Source of the DNA: Draconibacterium orientale
GTDB lineage: Bacteria > Bacteroidota > Bacteroidia > Bacteroidales > Prolixibacteraceae
Reading direction: 5' to 3'
Assembly (NCBI RefSeq): GCF_000626635.1
Contig: NZ_CP007451.1
Location: forward strand, 1,798,001-1,862,000
Length of the DNA stretch: 64,000 nucleotides
The stretch's first letter is position 1. Every line of letters begins with the position of its first letter. Below are positions 1 to 8,264 of this stretch, in pieces. Both the position numbers and the translations under genes were made by a program. Under the pieces are notes generated by a model that was not told where the DNA came from, made no database searches, and worked only from the letters and a program-made list of their open reading frames with translations.

Positions 1-87
1 AGTGGAAAAGTTACCAAAGAACTGGAACTATTTACCTGGGAAAAGCTCGATTATGTTGACACGATTAAAGAGACTTTCGGACTCTGA
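1..87 (+). CDS. C-terminal end of an unidentified protein (5' part outside window)
   Basis: Reading frame 1 is open from the first base to a TGA at 85-87 and gives 28 residues ending DTIKETFGL. It is followed by a clear intrinsic terminator, which supports a real gene end. The fragment is acidic and probably helical, with no recognisable motif, so no function is offered. Confidence 0.55.
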   Translation, partial: SGKVTKELELFTWEKLDYVDTIKETFGL

Positions 88-116
88 TTCCGAGGGTGAG
101 TATTAATATACGCCAG

Positions 117-147
117 AAGGACGGTACTTGTGCCGTCCTTTTTTTTA
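117..147 (+). terminator. Rho-independent terminator of the first gene
   Basis: Perfect inverted repeat AAGGACGG (117-124) / CCGTCCTT (133-140) with an 8-base loop, followed by a run of T. It lies 30 bases after the stop codon at 87. Confidence 0.85.
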
Positions 148-167
148 TTTATTTTTTTTGCAGGAAG

Positions 168-197
168 TTGCAGTTTAAAAAAAAGGTATTATATTTG
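168..197 (+). promoter_or_regulatory. Promoter of the initiator tRNA
   Basis: TTG at 168-170, a 19-base spacer, then TATATTTG at 190-197. This matches the Bacteroidota -33/-7 promoter pattern (TTTG / TAnnTTTG) and places transcription start roughly 35 bases before the tRNA. Confidence 0.6.
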
Positions 198-240
198 CAC
201 CCGCGTTCAAGAAGACATTTCAACAGAAATAAAGATATAT

Positions 241-313
<73 letters not shown>

Positions 314-320
314 CTTAGAC

Positions 321-352
321 AAGCCAGAGGAATTTTTCTTCTGGCTTTTTTT
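321..352 (+). terminator. Terminator of the tRNA transcript
   Basis: AGCCAGA...TCTGGCT hairpin (322-345, with a GAA/TTC extension of the stem) followed by seven T. Confidence 0.85.
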
Positions 353-440
353 ATTCGCAAATTATTTCAAAACCAGCCCCGGTTTGAACAATTAGCCATT
401 TAATTGTTACATTGATGAACAAGAAACTGTTCTGCGCGTC

Positions 441-1238
441 ATGCTTAAATCAGAATACCATATCGCAAAAATGGACTGTCCTTCCGAAGAGAATATGATT
501 CGGATGAAACTGGATGGAATTCAAGCCATAAAAAAACTGGAGTTCGACATTGAAAACCGTAAGCTTACGGTTTTTCACTCCGAAGAAAATGAGGAAATTC
601 TGTCGCGTTTAGAATCACTGAATTTTGGCGCTAAACTTTCGACTACCAACGAAGTCGACGAAAACGAGTTTTCAACGGAAAGTTCAGATGTGCAGTCGAA
701 ATTACTTTGGTCGGTACTTTTAATCAATTTTGGTTTTTTCGTTATTGAAATGACTACCGGTTTGATTTCCCGATCAATGGGCCTGGTTGCCGACTCGCTT
801 GATATGCTCGCCGATTCGTTTGTTTATGGACTCAGTCTTTGGGCCGTTGGTTCAACTGTTATAAGAAAGAAGAAAGTTGCACGCCTAAGTGGTTACTTTC
901 AGCTTACACTTGCACTACTGGGCATTATTGAAGTGGTGAGGCGTTTTATTCAGTTTGAAGCCATGCCCGATTACCGCATAATGATCGGCATTTCGGTTTT
1001 GGCATTGATTGCCAACGCTATTTGTTTGCTGCTACTCCAAAAATCGAAAAGTAAGGAAGCACACATGAAAGCCAGTATGATATTTACCTCGAACGATGTA
1101 ATTATTAACAGCGGCGTAATTTTGGCCGGTGTATTGGTATTGCTTACACAATCGAAATACCCCGATTTAATAATCGGATCCATCGTATTTCTGATTGTTG
1201 TGAGAGGTGCGATACGAATACTACAACTTGGGAAATAA
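441..1238 (+). CDS. Cation diffusion facilitator (CDF) transporter with N-terminal HMA-like domain
   Basis: 265 residues. Residues about 1-70 form a heavy-metal-associated (HMA) fold module with MDCPSEE in the metal loop. Residues about 85-265 form a membrane domain with about six hydrophobic segments. The second segment carries ADSLDMLADSF and the fifth TSNDVIINSG, matching the paired Asp/Asn metal-binding positions of CDF proteins. CDF proteins exchange divalent metal ions (Zn, Co, Fe, Mn) for protons across the inner membrane; the metal cannot be told here. The HMA loop has only the first cysteine of the usual CxxC (the second is Glu), so it may sense rather than carry metal. Start chosen at the only ATG ahead of the HMA domain. 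It stands alone, with unrelated neighbours. Confidence 0.82.
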   Translation: MLKSEYHIAKMDCPSEENMIRMKLDGIQAIKKLEFDIENRKLTVFHSEENEEILSRLESLNFGAKLSTTNEVDENEFSTESSDVQSKLLWSVLLINFGFFVIEMTTGLISRSMGLVADSLDMLADSFVYGLSLWAVGSTVIRKKKVARLSGYFQLTLALLGIIEVVRRFIQFEAMPDYRIMIGISVLALIANAICLLLLQKSKSKEAHMKASMIFTSNDVIINSGVILAGVLVLLTQSKYPDLIIGSIVFLIVVRGAIRILQLGK

Positions 1239-1837
1239 TGGGCTTATAAACAGAACCGGGGAAGAGTACCTAATAAAAGTATCCCGGCCTCTTACAGGGC
1301 CGGAACACTCTCCCTAACCAAACAGGGTTTACTATGAAAAAAATGCCCACAAAGCCTTTGCCATGTAGCATTTGTTATACGAGTTAAATGGGCATAAAGT
1401 TGTTTCTCTCCATTCGTTTAATCGGGGGCAACAAGAAGTCGCTAATAGCTGTTTAACGTTCACGGAATGATTAAACCTTGTGCTCCATCACAAGTAGCCG
1501 ATGGACTCCGCTGTCGCAAACCACTTCGCCTGGTGTATGGCTATATTCATTTTTACATTTTCACTCGTCCCTGCACATATTATTGCCGTGCGAGTAACTG
1601 TATAAATACAACTCGCATGATATTATTTTGTACAGCAACAGGGATTCACTGTTCGTGGAATTTGACGGCCTTACGGATTCGCTACCTGATGGTGCAGCGA
1701 CCAAAACGTTTTATTGTGCGCAACCGCCGCTTCGTTTAATCGGGCTTTTTCGTTTTTTGCCGCTGCCGTGTCGGGCAAACCCGAATCAAATCCAATAGCG
1801 GTAAACAGTTGGCCGTTTTGTGGGCACCCCAACGAAA
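1239..1837. other. About 600 bases without a credible gene; several inverted repeats
   Basis: Codon use and composition in all frames are unlike the neighbouring genes, and the short open frames look accidental. Visible structure: a stem AGAGT (1263-1267) / ACTCT (1307-1311) enclosing a hairpin CCGGCC (1284-1289) / GGCCGG (1298-1303), then CCC...GGG at about 1312-1326. TGCCCACAAA near 1345 is the exact reverse complement of TTTGTGGGCA near 1817, and ATGCCCA near 1343 pairs with TGGGCAT near 1388. A direct repeat TTCGTTTAATCGGG occurs near 1414 and again near 1730. This could be a structured RNA or the remnant of a mobile element. I do not recognise it; tmRNA and RNase P RNA signatures are absent on both strands. 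Confidence 0.4.
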
Positions 1838-1867
1838 AAGCGGGCCCTGGAAATCCAGCGCCCGCTT
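1838..1867 (-). terminator. Terminator of efp
   Basis: Stem AAGCGGGC (1838-1845) / GCCCGCTT (1860-1867) with an inner stem CTGGA/TCCAG. On the minus strand it is followed by TTTTT (1835-1839 complement). It begins 23 bases after the efp stop. Confidence 0.85.
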
Positions 1868-1889
1868 ATCTATTTTAGCGTAAATATGT

Positions 1890-2459
1890 TTACTGTTTTA
1901 CACGCTCGCTGTACGAGCGGTCGGCAGTGCTTACGCGAATAACGTCGCCTTCGTTAATAAACATGGGAACCATTACTTCAGCACCTGTTTCAACAGTTGC
2001 CGGTTTTAAGGCTGTTGAGCTGGCAGTGTTACCTTTTTCGCCCACAATTGTCTGGGTTACTGTTAACTCAACTTTGTCGGGCATTTCTGCTGTTAACGGC
2101 AATTCTTCTTCGGCATGAAACTGAATTTCAATTACCTGTCCCTCTTTCATCAGATCGTTGTTTTCAACCATCGATTCAGGAATGGAAATCTGCTCGTAAG
2201 TTTCAGTATTCATTACATTTAATCCCATATCATCGCGATACAGGAACTGGTAAGGACGACGTTCAACACGAACATCATCAACTTTTACACCTGAGTTAAA
2301 TGTATTTTCAATTACCCTTCCGGTTTTTACATTTTTAAGTTTTGTACGAACGAAAGCGGGACCTTTACCCGGTTTTACGTGAAGGAATGATACAATGGTG
2401 TAAATGTCACCTTTGAACATAAAACACATTCCGTTTTTAAAATCTGCTGTAGAAGCCAT
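1890..2459 (-). CDS. efp: Translation elongation factor P
   Basis: 189 residues, the usual length. EF-P binds ribosomes stalled on consecutive prolines and stimulates peptide bond formation. The N-terminal KOW-like domain shows the loop KPGKGPAF with Lys32 at the tip, the position that enters the peptidyl-transferase centre and is modified in many bacteria. The central and C-terminal OB domains follow, ending [19 protein letters not shown]. No modification enzyme gene (epmA/epmB/earP type) lies in the window, so whether Lys32 is modified is open. It stands alone, with its own promoter and terminator. Confidence 0.97.
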   Translation of the reverse strand: MASTADFKNGMCFMFKGDIYTIVSFLHVKPGKGPAFVRTKLKNVKTGRVIENTFNSGVKVDDVRVERRPYQFLYRDDMGLNVMNTETYEQISIPESMVENNDLMKEGQVIEIQFHAEEELPLTAEMPDKVELTVTQTIVGEKGNTASSTALKPATVETGAEVMVPMFINEGDVIRVSTADRSYSERVKQ

Positions 2460-2488
2460 GATAAATTAATTTCTTTTTATATGCGCTG

Positions 2489-2517
2489 CAAAAATAATTA
2501 AATCCGTTAAAAATCAA
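2489..2517 (-). promoter_or_regulatory. Promoter of efp
   Basis: On the minus strand, TTG (2517-2515), an 18-base spacer and TATTTTTG (2496-2489) match the Bacteroidota -33/-7 pattern, about 30 bases before the efp ATG. Confidence 0.55.
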
Positions 2518-2552
2518 GCATTTCAAAACGCTTTTACTCAAAAGCCGAAAAT

Positions 2553-3287
2553 CTACTTTAAACTTTGTTCTACACCATTAATTTTATAATGTTTTATAAC
2601 GGCTTTAAGCGAACCCACCCGCATGTCGAACTCAATGTAAACCGGTATCTTTTTATCTTTTGCCAGGTAAAACCGCACTCCGTCCGACTTTTCAAGTACT
2701 TTTCCTTTCCGTACCGAGGGTGTTAACACGTGGCATTCCACTTCTCCAACATCGGTTTTAATCTTTTCGTCTCGCAAATATTGTATCGATACGTCTGATA
2801 TTTTGTCGGCATTAATAGTTGGGTAAACAACTGCATCGCCGGGCTGAAGATTCTCGAACGGATTTTTGTGCACAAAATAAAAGAACACCGAAACCAGGTC
2901 GAGCAGATCATCGGGAACGGCACGCCAGCCGCTGCGGCTGCTGTTTATCGAATCAACATCGTGGTAAAAAAGTGTTTCCGTATAACGACGATAGCTTCCT
3001 TCTTTTACATTCCGGATTGTTTTAACCGGCAGGCGGGTTTCGGCATCAACGTAGGTTTCGTAAATATCGTAAACGCCATATAGCTTATTGGCTACCCCCG
3101 TTGTTTTTCCCATTACGTGGTAATGAATGGCGGGCCGGTCGTTAAAAACCGTATCACTGATTGTCATTTCGGCTTCGCCACCTTTTACGAAACTAAATTT
3201 CAGGTTAAATTTTATCGAAACATCCTCGGCACTTGTTGTTTGTGTTGCCAGAAAGAAAACGATCAGTATGGAGAATAATTTGTTCAT
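2553..3287 (-). CDS. DUF3108-family secreted protein
   Basis: 244 residues with an N-terminal signal peptide (MNKLFSILIVFFLATQTTSA). The remainder is a beta-rich, predicted periplasmic domain of the DUF3108 type, marked by the stretch with GVYDIYETYVD and TIRNVKEGSYRRYTE and the late part GVRFYLAKDKKIPVYIEFDM. Family members are predicted periplasmic or outer-membrane-associated proteins of unknown function. Its ATG overlaps the tsaB stop by 4 bases (ATGA), so the two are translationally coupled and co-transcribed. Confidence 0.78.
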   Translation of the reverse strand: MNKLFSILIVFFLATQTTSAEDVSIKFNLKFSFVKGGEAEMTISDTVFNDRPAIHYHVMGKTTGVANKLYGVYDIYETYVDAETRLPVKTIRNVKEGSYRRYTETLFYHDVDSINSSRSGWRAVPDDLLDLVSVFFYFVHKNPFENLQPGDAVVYPTINADKISDVSIQYLRDEKIKTDVGEVECHVLTPSVRKGKVLEKSDGVRFYLAKDKKIPVYIEFDMRVGSLKAVIKHYKINGVEQSLK

Positions 3288-3997
3288 TTTAATACTTTGT
3301 TTTTTGGAATGGTTGCAACAAAATCCTTTAAATAAAAAGGCTCGAAATAAGCAACGTCTTCAAATTCCTTTTTGTTGTACTTCATTTCTGCCAGATTTTG
3401 CATAAATCGTGCCGTTGTTTTATCGGGCCCGTTGAACAAGGCATTTGGGTGTGTTATTTTTTCGCGGCACTTATCGGCACCATTACCAAAAAACATTATT
3501 TTTTTTGTTTGAAGATGATTTGCAAAAGAGTTTTCATCAATAATTTCAGCGGTAACTTCGTTTACTGCCTTTCCTCCGATTTCGAACAGGGCAGTATAAA
3601 CCTCCATACGGCGGGCGTCAATCATCGGGCAAAACAGCAGTTCCTCCCCTTCTCCTTCCGCGTAAAATTCGCCTACATTTTCGGCCACGTAATGCCCCAT
3701 TGCTTCAATCGAACCAATACCAATAAGCGGCTTACCCAATCCGTAGCACAAGCCTTTTGCCACCGACACACCAATACGCAAACCGGTGTACGACCCCGGC
3801 CCTTTACTCACTGCTACCGCATCAATTTTATGAATATCGAAATTGTTCTCGCGAAAAAGATCTTCAATAAAAACGGTAAGTAACCTCGAGTGATTTAATC
3901 CCTCGGTACTCTCTTTTAGGTAAAGAGTTTTACCGTTTTCTGCCAATGAAACCGAACAAACTTCGGTTGATGTTTCGATATTTAAAATTAGTGCCAT
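3284..3997 (-). CDS. tsaB: tRNA threonylcarbamoyladenosine biosynthesis protein TsaB
   Basis: 237 residues from the ATG at 3997. A longer open frame begins at 4024, but the family starts at MALILNIETST, so the inner ATG is preferred. TsaB is an inactive ASKHA-fold paralogue of TsaD; with TsaD and TsaE it transfers threonylcarbamoyl to A37 of ANN-decoding tRNAs. Family motifs are NIETSTEVCSVSL at the N-terminus and KGPGSYTGLRIGVSVAKGL at about residues 65-83. A -7 box lies just upstream, and the DUF3108 gene overlaps its end. tsaD and tsaE are not in the window. Confidence 0.93.
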   Translation of the reverse strand: MALILNIETSTEVCSVSLAENGKTLYLKESTEGLNHSRLLTVFIEDLFRENNFDIHKIDAVAVSKGPGSYTGLRIGVSVAKGLCYGLGKPLIGIGSIEAMGHYVAENVGEFYAEGEGEELLFCPMIDARRMEVYTALFEIGGKAVNEVTAEIIDENSFANHLQTKKIMFFGNGADKCREKITHPNALFNGPDKTTARFMQNLAEMKYNKKEFEDVAYFEPFYLKDFVATIPKNKVLK

Positions 3998-4021
3998 ATG
4001 AAACGTTTTAACAAACTTCTG

Positions 4022-4029
4022 CAAAAATA
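4022..4029 (-). promoter_or_regulatory. -7 promoter box of tsaB
   Basis: TATTTTTG on the minus strand, 25 bases before the chosen tsaB ATG. No good -33 element is visible. The box lies inside the longer open frame, which supports the shorter start. Confidence 0.4.
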
Positions 4030-4087
4030 GTTATACCAATTGTACTTTTAAATGCCGCATGGCAATAAAATGTTTACAATAGCCTGT

Positions 4088-4104
4088 CCCGAAATTTTTT
4101 CGGG
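4088..4104. repeat. Small inverted repeat between tsaB and the carbamoyltransferase gene
   Basis: CCCGAAA (4088-4094) / TTTCGGG (4098-4104) with a 3-base loop. No T-run follows on either strand, so it is not a convincing terminator. The rest of 4030-4224 shows nothing. Confidence 0.5.
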
Positions 4105-4224
4105 AGTTAATGCCGATAATACAACAAAGGAGCAGATTGAACAAAGTGAATTGAAAATCAGCGAAGGCATTATGGTTTTATGTTACTGAGCTAAAATATG
4201 CGACATTTTGTTGTTAAATCGGTA

Positions 4225-5874
4225 TTAAAGCTGAACAAACTTTCCGTTTAAAACCAAACCATCGAGTTGCATTTTTCCGGCCGATTGCAGCGCATCCGCT
4301 TCGGTATGAACGATGGGCTCGCCACCTGCGTTAAACGAGGTATTTATAAGTGCTTTTATGCCGTGTTTTTTATCCAGTTGCTGGAGTAAAGCAAACAAGA
4401 ACGGGTTGTCCGATTGTTTTGAAACAGACTGAAAGCGTGCGGTTCCGTCGGCGTGAATAGCTCCGGCTATTTCCTGTTGTTTTTCGGGCAGAACAGCAAA
4501 ATCGAGCAACATAAATTTCGATAGCGGATGGACTGTGCTTTGGCCGGTAAAGTATTTTACGTTTTGCTCCAAAGCCACCGGTGCCAACGGACGATACCAT
4601 TCGCGGCCTTTCTTCTCCATGCTCAGTTTTTTCGACAATTCTTTCGAACCGGCAAATGCCAAAATACTGCGATTTCCCAAAGCACGCGGCCCGGCTTCGC
4701 CAAAGTTATTGCAAATGCCGATCAGCTTTTTAGCAGCGAGTTGTTCGGCCACCTGGCTTATGATTTGCGCTGAAAAATCAGCTTTATAATCTTCAATTCC
4801 CCAGTTGTTTAAATAAGCGGTGTTTTCCTCCACTTTTCCGTGCTTTTTCCACTCGGCAAAAGCTGCTGCGCCTAATGCCAGCCCCGAGTCTTCGGTGCAT
4901 GGCGGAATAAAAACCTGCCTGAAAATTCCGCTGTTTACAATGCGTGTATTGCCTACAATATTTAATGCCGATCCGCCGGTATAGTAAAGGTTTTCAGCTC
5001 CGGTTTTTTCCTGTAAATCTTTTAGTTTCCTTAATACTTCCTGAACAAAAAGTTCCTGCAGTGTTGCGGCCACATCCTGAATAAAAGGATCTTTCTGATT
5101 AAACGATTTTAGCTCAACACCCCAGTTGTTTTTGGCAGCCTCGAAAAACACCGATGTTTTTCCCCAAATATCCTGAAAGAAATGGTTGCTTTTCAGCCAG
5201 TCGCCCAGTTCAGGGCGGTAATTTCCGAGTCCCGAAAATCCCATAAATTTTCCGGGAACGGCATTTTGTTCGGGCAGCTTTGCCCCGATTATAGCAAACA
5301 CCAGCGCATTGGCATTAAACAGCGTTGAGTAGGGTTTTAAATCCCAATGATATTCCAGCCAGTCCAGTTGATTGTTTTTGTACGCAGCGGCCGAAAAATT
5401 GCTTAAACTGGCACCGCCATCAAAATGTACCAGCAGACTGTTATCTTGCAGGTTTCCATAAAAAGGCAGGCTCGAAAACATGTGCGCCAACTCGTGGTTT
5501 AACACCCATGCTTCTTTTTCTTCGCCAAACCACCAGCATTTTCCTTTTTCTAAACCGGTAGCTAATCCGGTATTTAACGGCGCTTCAAAACGCACTTCGC
5601 CACTTTGCAGCAAAAAAGTGCGCCCCACCACATTATCAACAAAAACAAGGTCGTAATCTTTGCCCAGCAGTTTCTTTTCTTTTAAAATCGATTTCAGATG
5701 AATATGCAACGAATTATCTCGTTTGCGGCGCGAAATCCTTTCCTGCTGCAGAAACCACTCCACTTTTCCGTTTTGCATGAAAGCCATATTATGGTCGTGC
5801 ACATAAAACGGGTGTTCATAATCAAACCGATCCTGAATACCATAAATCGCTAAAGTGGGTTTATTCTTATTCAT
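4225..5874 (-). CDS. NodU/CmcH-family carbamoyltransferase
   Basis: 549 residues from the ATG at 5874; the open frame extends 24 codons further, but that part lies inside the upstream gene. The N-terminal part has the kinase-like TsaD-type fold with HDHNMAFM and HELAHMFS (HxxxH, metal/carbamoyl-adenylate site). The C-terminal YrdC-like part has GEAGPRALGNRSILA, the family signature. Such enzymes use carbamoyl phosphate and ATP to carbamoylate a hydroxyl or amino group on a small molecule or sugar (nodulation factors, cephamycin, novobiocin); the substrate here is unknown. The start overlaps the DUF6427 stop (TGATG), so the two are coupled. No biosynthetic cluster surrounds it. Confidence 0.88.
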   Translation of the reverse strand: MNKNKPTLAIYGIQDRFDYEHPFYVHDHNMAFMQNGKVEWFLQQERISRRKRDNSLHIHLKSILKEKKLLGKDYDLVFVDNVVGRTFLLQSGEVRFEAPLNTGLATGLEKGKCWWFGEEKEAWVLNHELAHMFSSLPFYGNLQDNSLLVHFDGGASLSNFSAAAYKNNQLDWLEYHWDLKPYSTLFNANALVFAIIGAKLPEQNAVPGKFMGFSGLGNYRPELGDWLKSNHFFQDIWGKTSVFFEAAKNNWGVELKSFNQKDPFIQDVAATLQELFVQEVLRKLKDLQEKTGAENLYYTGGSALNIVGNTRIVNSGIFRQVFIPPCTEDSGLALGAAAFAEWKKHGKVEENTAYLNNWGIEDYKADFSAQIISQVAEQLAAKKLIGICNNFGEAGPRALGNRSILAFAGSKELSKKLSMEKKGREWYRPLAPVALEQNVKYFTGQSTVHPLSKFMLLDFAVLPEKQQEIAGAIHADGTARFQSVSKQSDNPFLFALLQQLDKKHGIKALINTSFNAGGEPIVHTEADALQSAGKMQLDGLVLNGKFVQL

Positions 5875-6869
5875 CAAAATAAATCGAAAGAGAATTGCAT
5901 AGAAACAACGATAAGCACTAAAAGAATAAAAAGCAACTCGCTCCAAAAGCGGCTTTTCATAAACACAAAATAGTTAGCAATAAGGTAGGTTACGGGAATT
6001 GCGGTAATAACCAGCATTTCCTGCGAGGTTACGGGGTTTAAAGCAAAACCGGCCAGCGAAAAGATAAAAATCCAGAAAAACACCGTAAAGTATTTTCGCG
6101 AGCTGATCTTTTTTGTATCGTATTGACCAAACATTCCAATACTTCCGGCAATGGTAAACAAGATTAGGGCCACCAGGTAAACCTGCAAGGGCGTATTTGA
6201 TTTAAAATGATTAACGGGCGTAACAGTACTTTCTTTCATCATATTGATCACCTCCAGCCAGCTGTCGGTTAACACGGCATAGGCTGCAGAAAAAACAAAT
6301 GGAAGAAAAAATCCAAGGAGCAAGGTAGTAAATTCGCGCCACCCCACTTCGCGGCCCAACAAGGCTATACCAACGATAAACGCAGGAATGAGCACCGCAA
6401 CATCAAGGTAGAAAAGGGCCCCTATTCCCAACAAAAACCCAACATCGAAAGTGGAAGAATAGGCCTTTTTCGTATCGAAAATGCCAAACAGCCGGTAAAT
6501 CGCAATCAGCGTAAATAAAGCGCCAAAATATACCGGATGCAAGGTATGCATGGGCACAAAGCCACCTACAATAACCACAAACAGCAAAGCCGGCAATTTG
6601 CTTTTTATGCGTATGAACATGTACCGGTCGTTTACCAATTGTATGGAATAGGCCAGCAATACGACCATAACAATCCCGGAGATAACCTGCACCAGCGCTT
6701 TGTCGTTAACCAGATGATAAATAAAGTCATATAGTATGTTTTGGTCTTCGCCCGGGAAATAGTTATAAGCAAACGGATGCAGCAAACTCTTCACCCATAG
6801 TGCCATTGTTACCAAAGGCACCAGGAACAAACTTACCGAACTGTTCGACTTTAACTTTTTTAATATCAT
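5874..6869 (-). CDS. DUF6427-family polytopic membrane protein
   Basis: 331 residues with about nine or ten hydrophobic segments spread over the whole length, typical of the Bacteroidota-specific DUF6427 family. No catalytic motif is recognised. Loops carry PFAYNYFPGEDQN near residue 35 and MMKESTVTPVNHFKSNTPLQ near residue 215. It is the first gene of a two-gene unit with the carbamoyltransferase (1-base overlap), so it might bind, flip or present that enzyme's substrate; this is inference from coupling only. Confidence 0.72.
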   Translation of the reverse strand: MILKKLKSNSSVSLFLVPLVTMALWVKSLLHPFAYNYFPGEDQNILYDFIYHLVNDKALVQVISGIVMVVLLAYSIQLVNDRYMFIRIKSKLPALLFVVIVGGFVPMHTLHPVYFGALFTLIAIYRLFGIFDTKKAYSSTFDVGFLLGIGALFYLDVAVLIPAFIVGIALLGREVGWREFTTLLLGFFLPFVFSAAYAVLTDSWLEVINMMKESTVTPVNHFKSNTPLQVYLVALILFTIAGSIGMFGQYDTKKISSRKYFTVFFWIFIFSLAGFALNPVTSQEMLVITAIPVTYLIANYFVFMKSRFWSELLFILLVLIVVSMQFSFDLF

Positions 6870-6904
6870 GCCGTTTTGCTTCTCAACACTTCAGAATATA
6901 GATA

Positions 6905-6949
6905 ACTCCGGACTTTGGCCCTCAGGCAAAAACAGCTAAAGTACGGAGT
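6905..6949. other. Stem-loop between purD and the DUF6427 gene
   Basis: ACTCCG-G-ACTTT (6905-6916) pairs with AAAGT-A-CGGAGT (6938-6949). The T-run follows on the plus strand, where no gene ends, so the orientation is wrong for purD. It may still act as a 3' end or processing structure. Confidence 0.35.
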
Positions 6950-6967
6950 CTTTTTTAAGCGATGGGA

Positions 6968-8236
6968 TTACAGATCGAATCCCAGGTCTTTGCGGTAATA
7001 TTTTCCTTCGAATTCGATATGTGCAGCGTTTTTAAACGACTTAGCCAGTGCATCGTTCCTATCCGTTCCGTACGAACTTACCGCGATCACACGGCCTCCG
7101 GCTGTTACCACATCATCGCCGGCTTGTTTTGTTCCTGCATGAAAAACAAGACTGTCAGTTACCTTTTCAGTTCCGGTAATCACTTTTCCTTTTTCGTAAT
7201 CTCCCGGATATCCGCCCGAAACCAACATTACAGTAACGGCAGCACGATCGTCGAATTCAATTTCTTTCTCGCCAAGAGTACCGGTGGCAGCTCCATCGAG
7301 CAACTCCACAAAATCAGATTTTACACGCAACATAACCGCTTCGGTTTCCGGGTCGCCCATGCGTACGTTGTATTCGATTACATAGGGCTCGTTGTTTACA
7401 TTTATCAGTCCGAAGAAGATAAAACCGCAGTAGTCGATTCCATCTTTCGCCAAGCCAGAAACCGTAGGCTCTATAATTTGTTTTTCTACTTTTTCCATGA
7501 ACACCGCATCGGCAAACGGCACCGGTGTAATGGCTCCCATTCCGCCGGTATTTAATCCGGTATCGCCTTCACCAATTCGTTTATAATCTTTTGCTTCGGG
7601 AAGAATTTTATAGTCTTTTCCATCGGTAATTACAAAAACCGAAACTTCCACGCCGCTCAGAAACTCTTCGATTACCACTTTGCTGCTGGCTTCGCCAAAC
7701 TGCCCGTCGAGCATTTCTTTCAGCGCGCTTTGGGCCTCTTCCAGCGCGTCGATGATCAACACCCCTTTCCCGGCAGCCAAACCATCGGCTTTCAGCACGT
7801 ACGGGGCTTTCATGGTGCCCAGGAATTCAACTCCCTTTTCCAGGTTATCGGCAGTTACCGTAAAATATTTTGCTGTAGGAATAGCATGGCGATCCATAAA
7901 AGCTTTGGCAAAATCCTTACTTCCTTCCAGTTCGGCACCGGCTTTTTTCGGGCCAACAACTTTTACCGATGCCAGTTCAGGATCGGCAGCAAAGAAATCG
8001 TGCAATCCTTCAACCAAAGGCACTTCGGGGCCAACAAGCATCAAGTCGATGTTGTTTTCGAGCACTAGTGTTTTTATTTTTTGAAAATCGGAAACACCTG
8101 CATCCAGGTTGGTTCCCAATTCAGCTGTTCCGGCATTTCCCGGTGCAAAAAACAAATTATCTACTTTTTCGCTTTGTTTAATTTTCCATCCCAAAGCGTG
8201 CTCTCTTCCTCCCGAGCCTACAATCAAAATGTTCAT
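6968..8236 (-). CDS. purD: Phosphoribosylamine-glycine ligase
   Basis: 422 residues, the normal length. PurD joins 5-phosphoribosylamine and glycine with ATP to give GAR, the second step of purine synthesis. Landmarks are [12 protein letters not shown] at residues 7-18, the ATP-grasp lid [34 protein letters not shown] and the metal-site stretch [13 protein letters not shown], followed by the C-terminal domain with [12 protein letters not shown]. The other pur genes are elsewhere. The gap to the upstream DUF2723 gene is only 28 bases, so they may share a transcript. Confidence 0.97.
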   Translation of the reverse strand: MNILIVGSGGREHALGWKIKQSEKVDNLFFAPGNAGTAELGTNLDAGVSDFQKIKTLVLENNIDLMLVGPEVPLVEGLHDFFAADPELASVKVVGPKKAGAELEGSKDFAKAFMDRHAIPTAKYFTVTADNLEKGVEFLGTMKAPYVLKADGLAAGKGVLIIDALEEAQSALKEMLDGQFGEASSKVVIEEFLSGVEVSVFVITDGKDYKILPEAKDYKRIGEGDTGLNTGGMGAITPVPFADAVFMEKVEKQIIEPTVSGLAKDGIDYCGFIFFGLINVNNEPYVIEYNVRMGDPETEAVMLRVKSDFVELLDGAATGTLGEKEIEFDDRAAVTVMLVSGGYPGDYEKGKVITGTEKVTDSLVFHAGTKQAGDDVVTAGGRVIAVSSYGTDRNDALAKSFKNAAHIEFEGKYYRKDLGFDL

Positions 8237-8264
8237 CAGTATGTTGCTTTTAATTTTTTACTAT

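Noticed and set aside
1380-1460. Possible integron attC-like sites (GTTAAAT, GTTTAAC)
   Set aside because: The core and inverse core occur in the wrong order and without the conserved secondary structure; no integrase is present.
1467-1739. 90-codon open frame on the plus strand in the noncoding region
   Set aside because: Cys/Arg-rich composition, no recognisable family, no promoter or start signal; looks accidental.
1239-1889. tmRNA or RNase P RNA in the gene-free stretch
   Set aside because: Neither the tmRNA ends and tag frame nor the conserved RNase P P4 sequences can be found on either strand.
3997-4024. Longer start of tsaB
   Set aside because: The extra residues do not match the family and cover the likely -7 box.
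4088-4104. Intrinsic terminator after the carbamoyltransferase or before tsaB
   Set aside because: No T-run on either strand and wrong position relative to gene ends.
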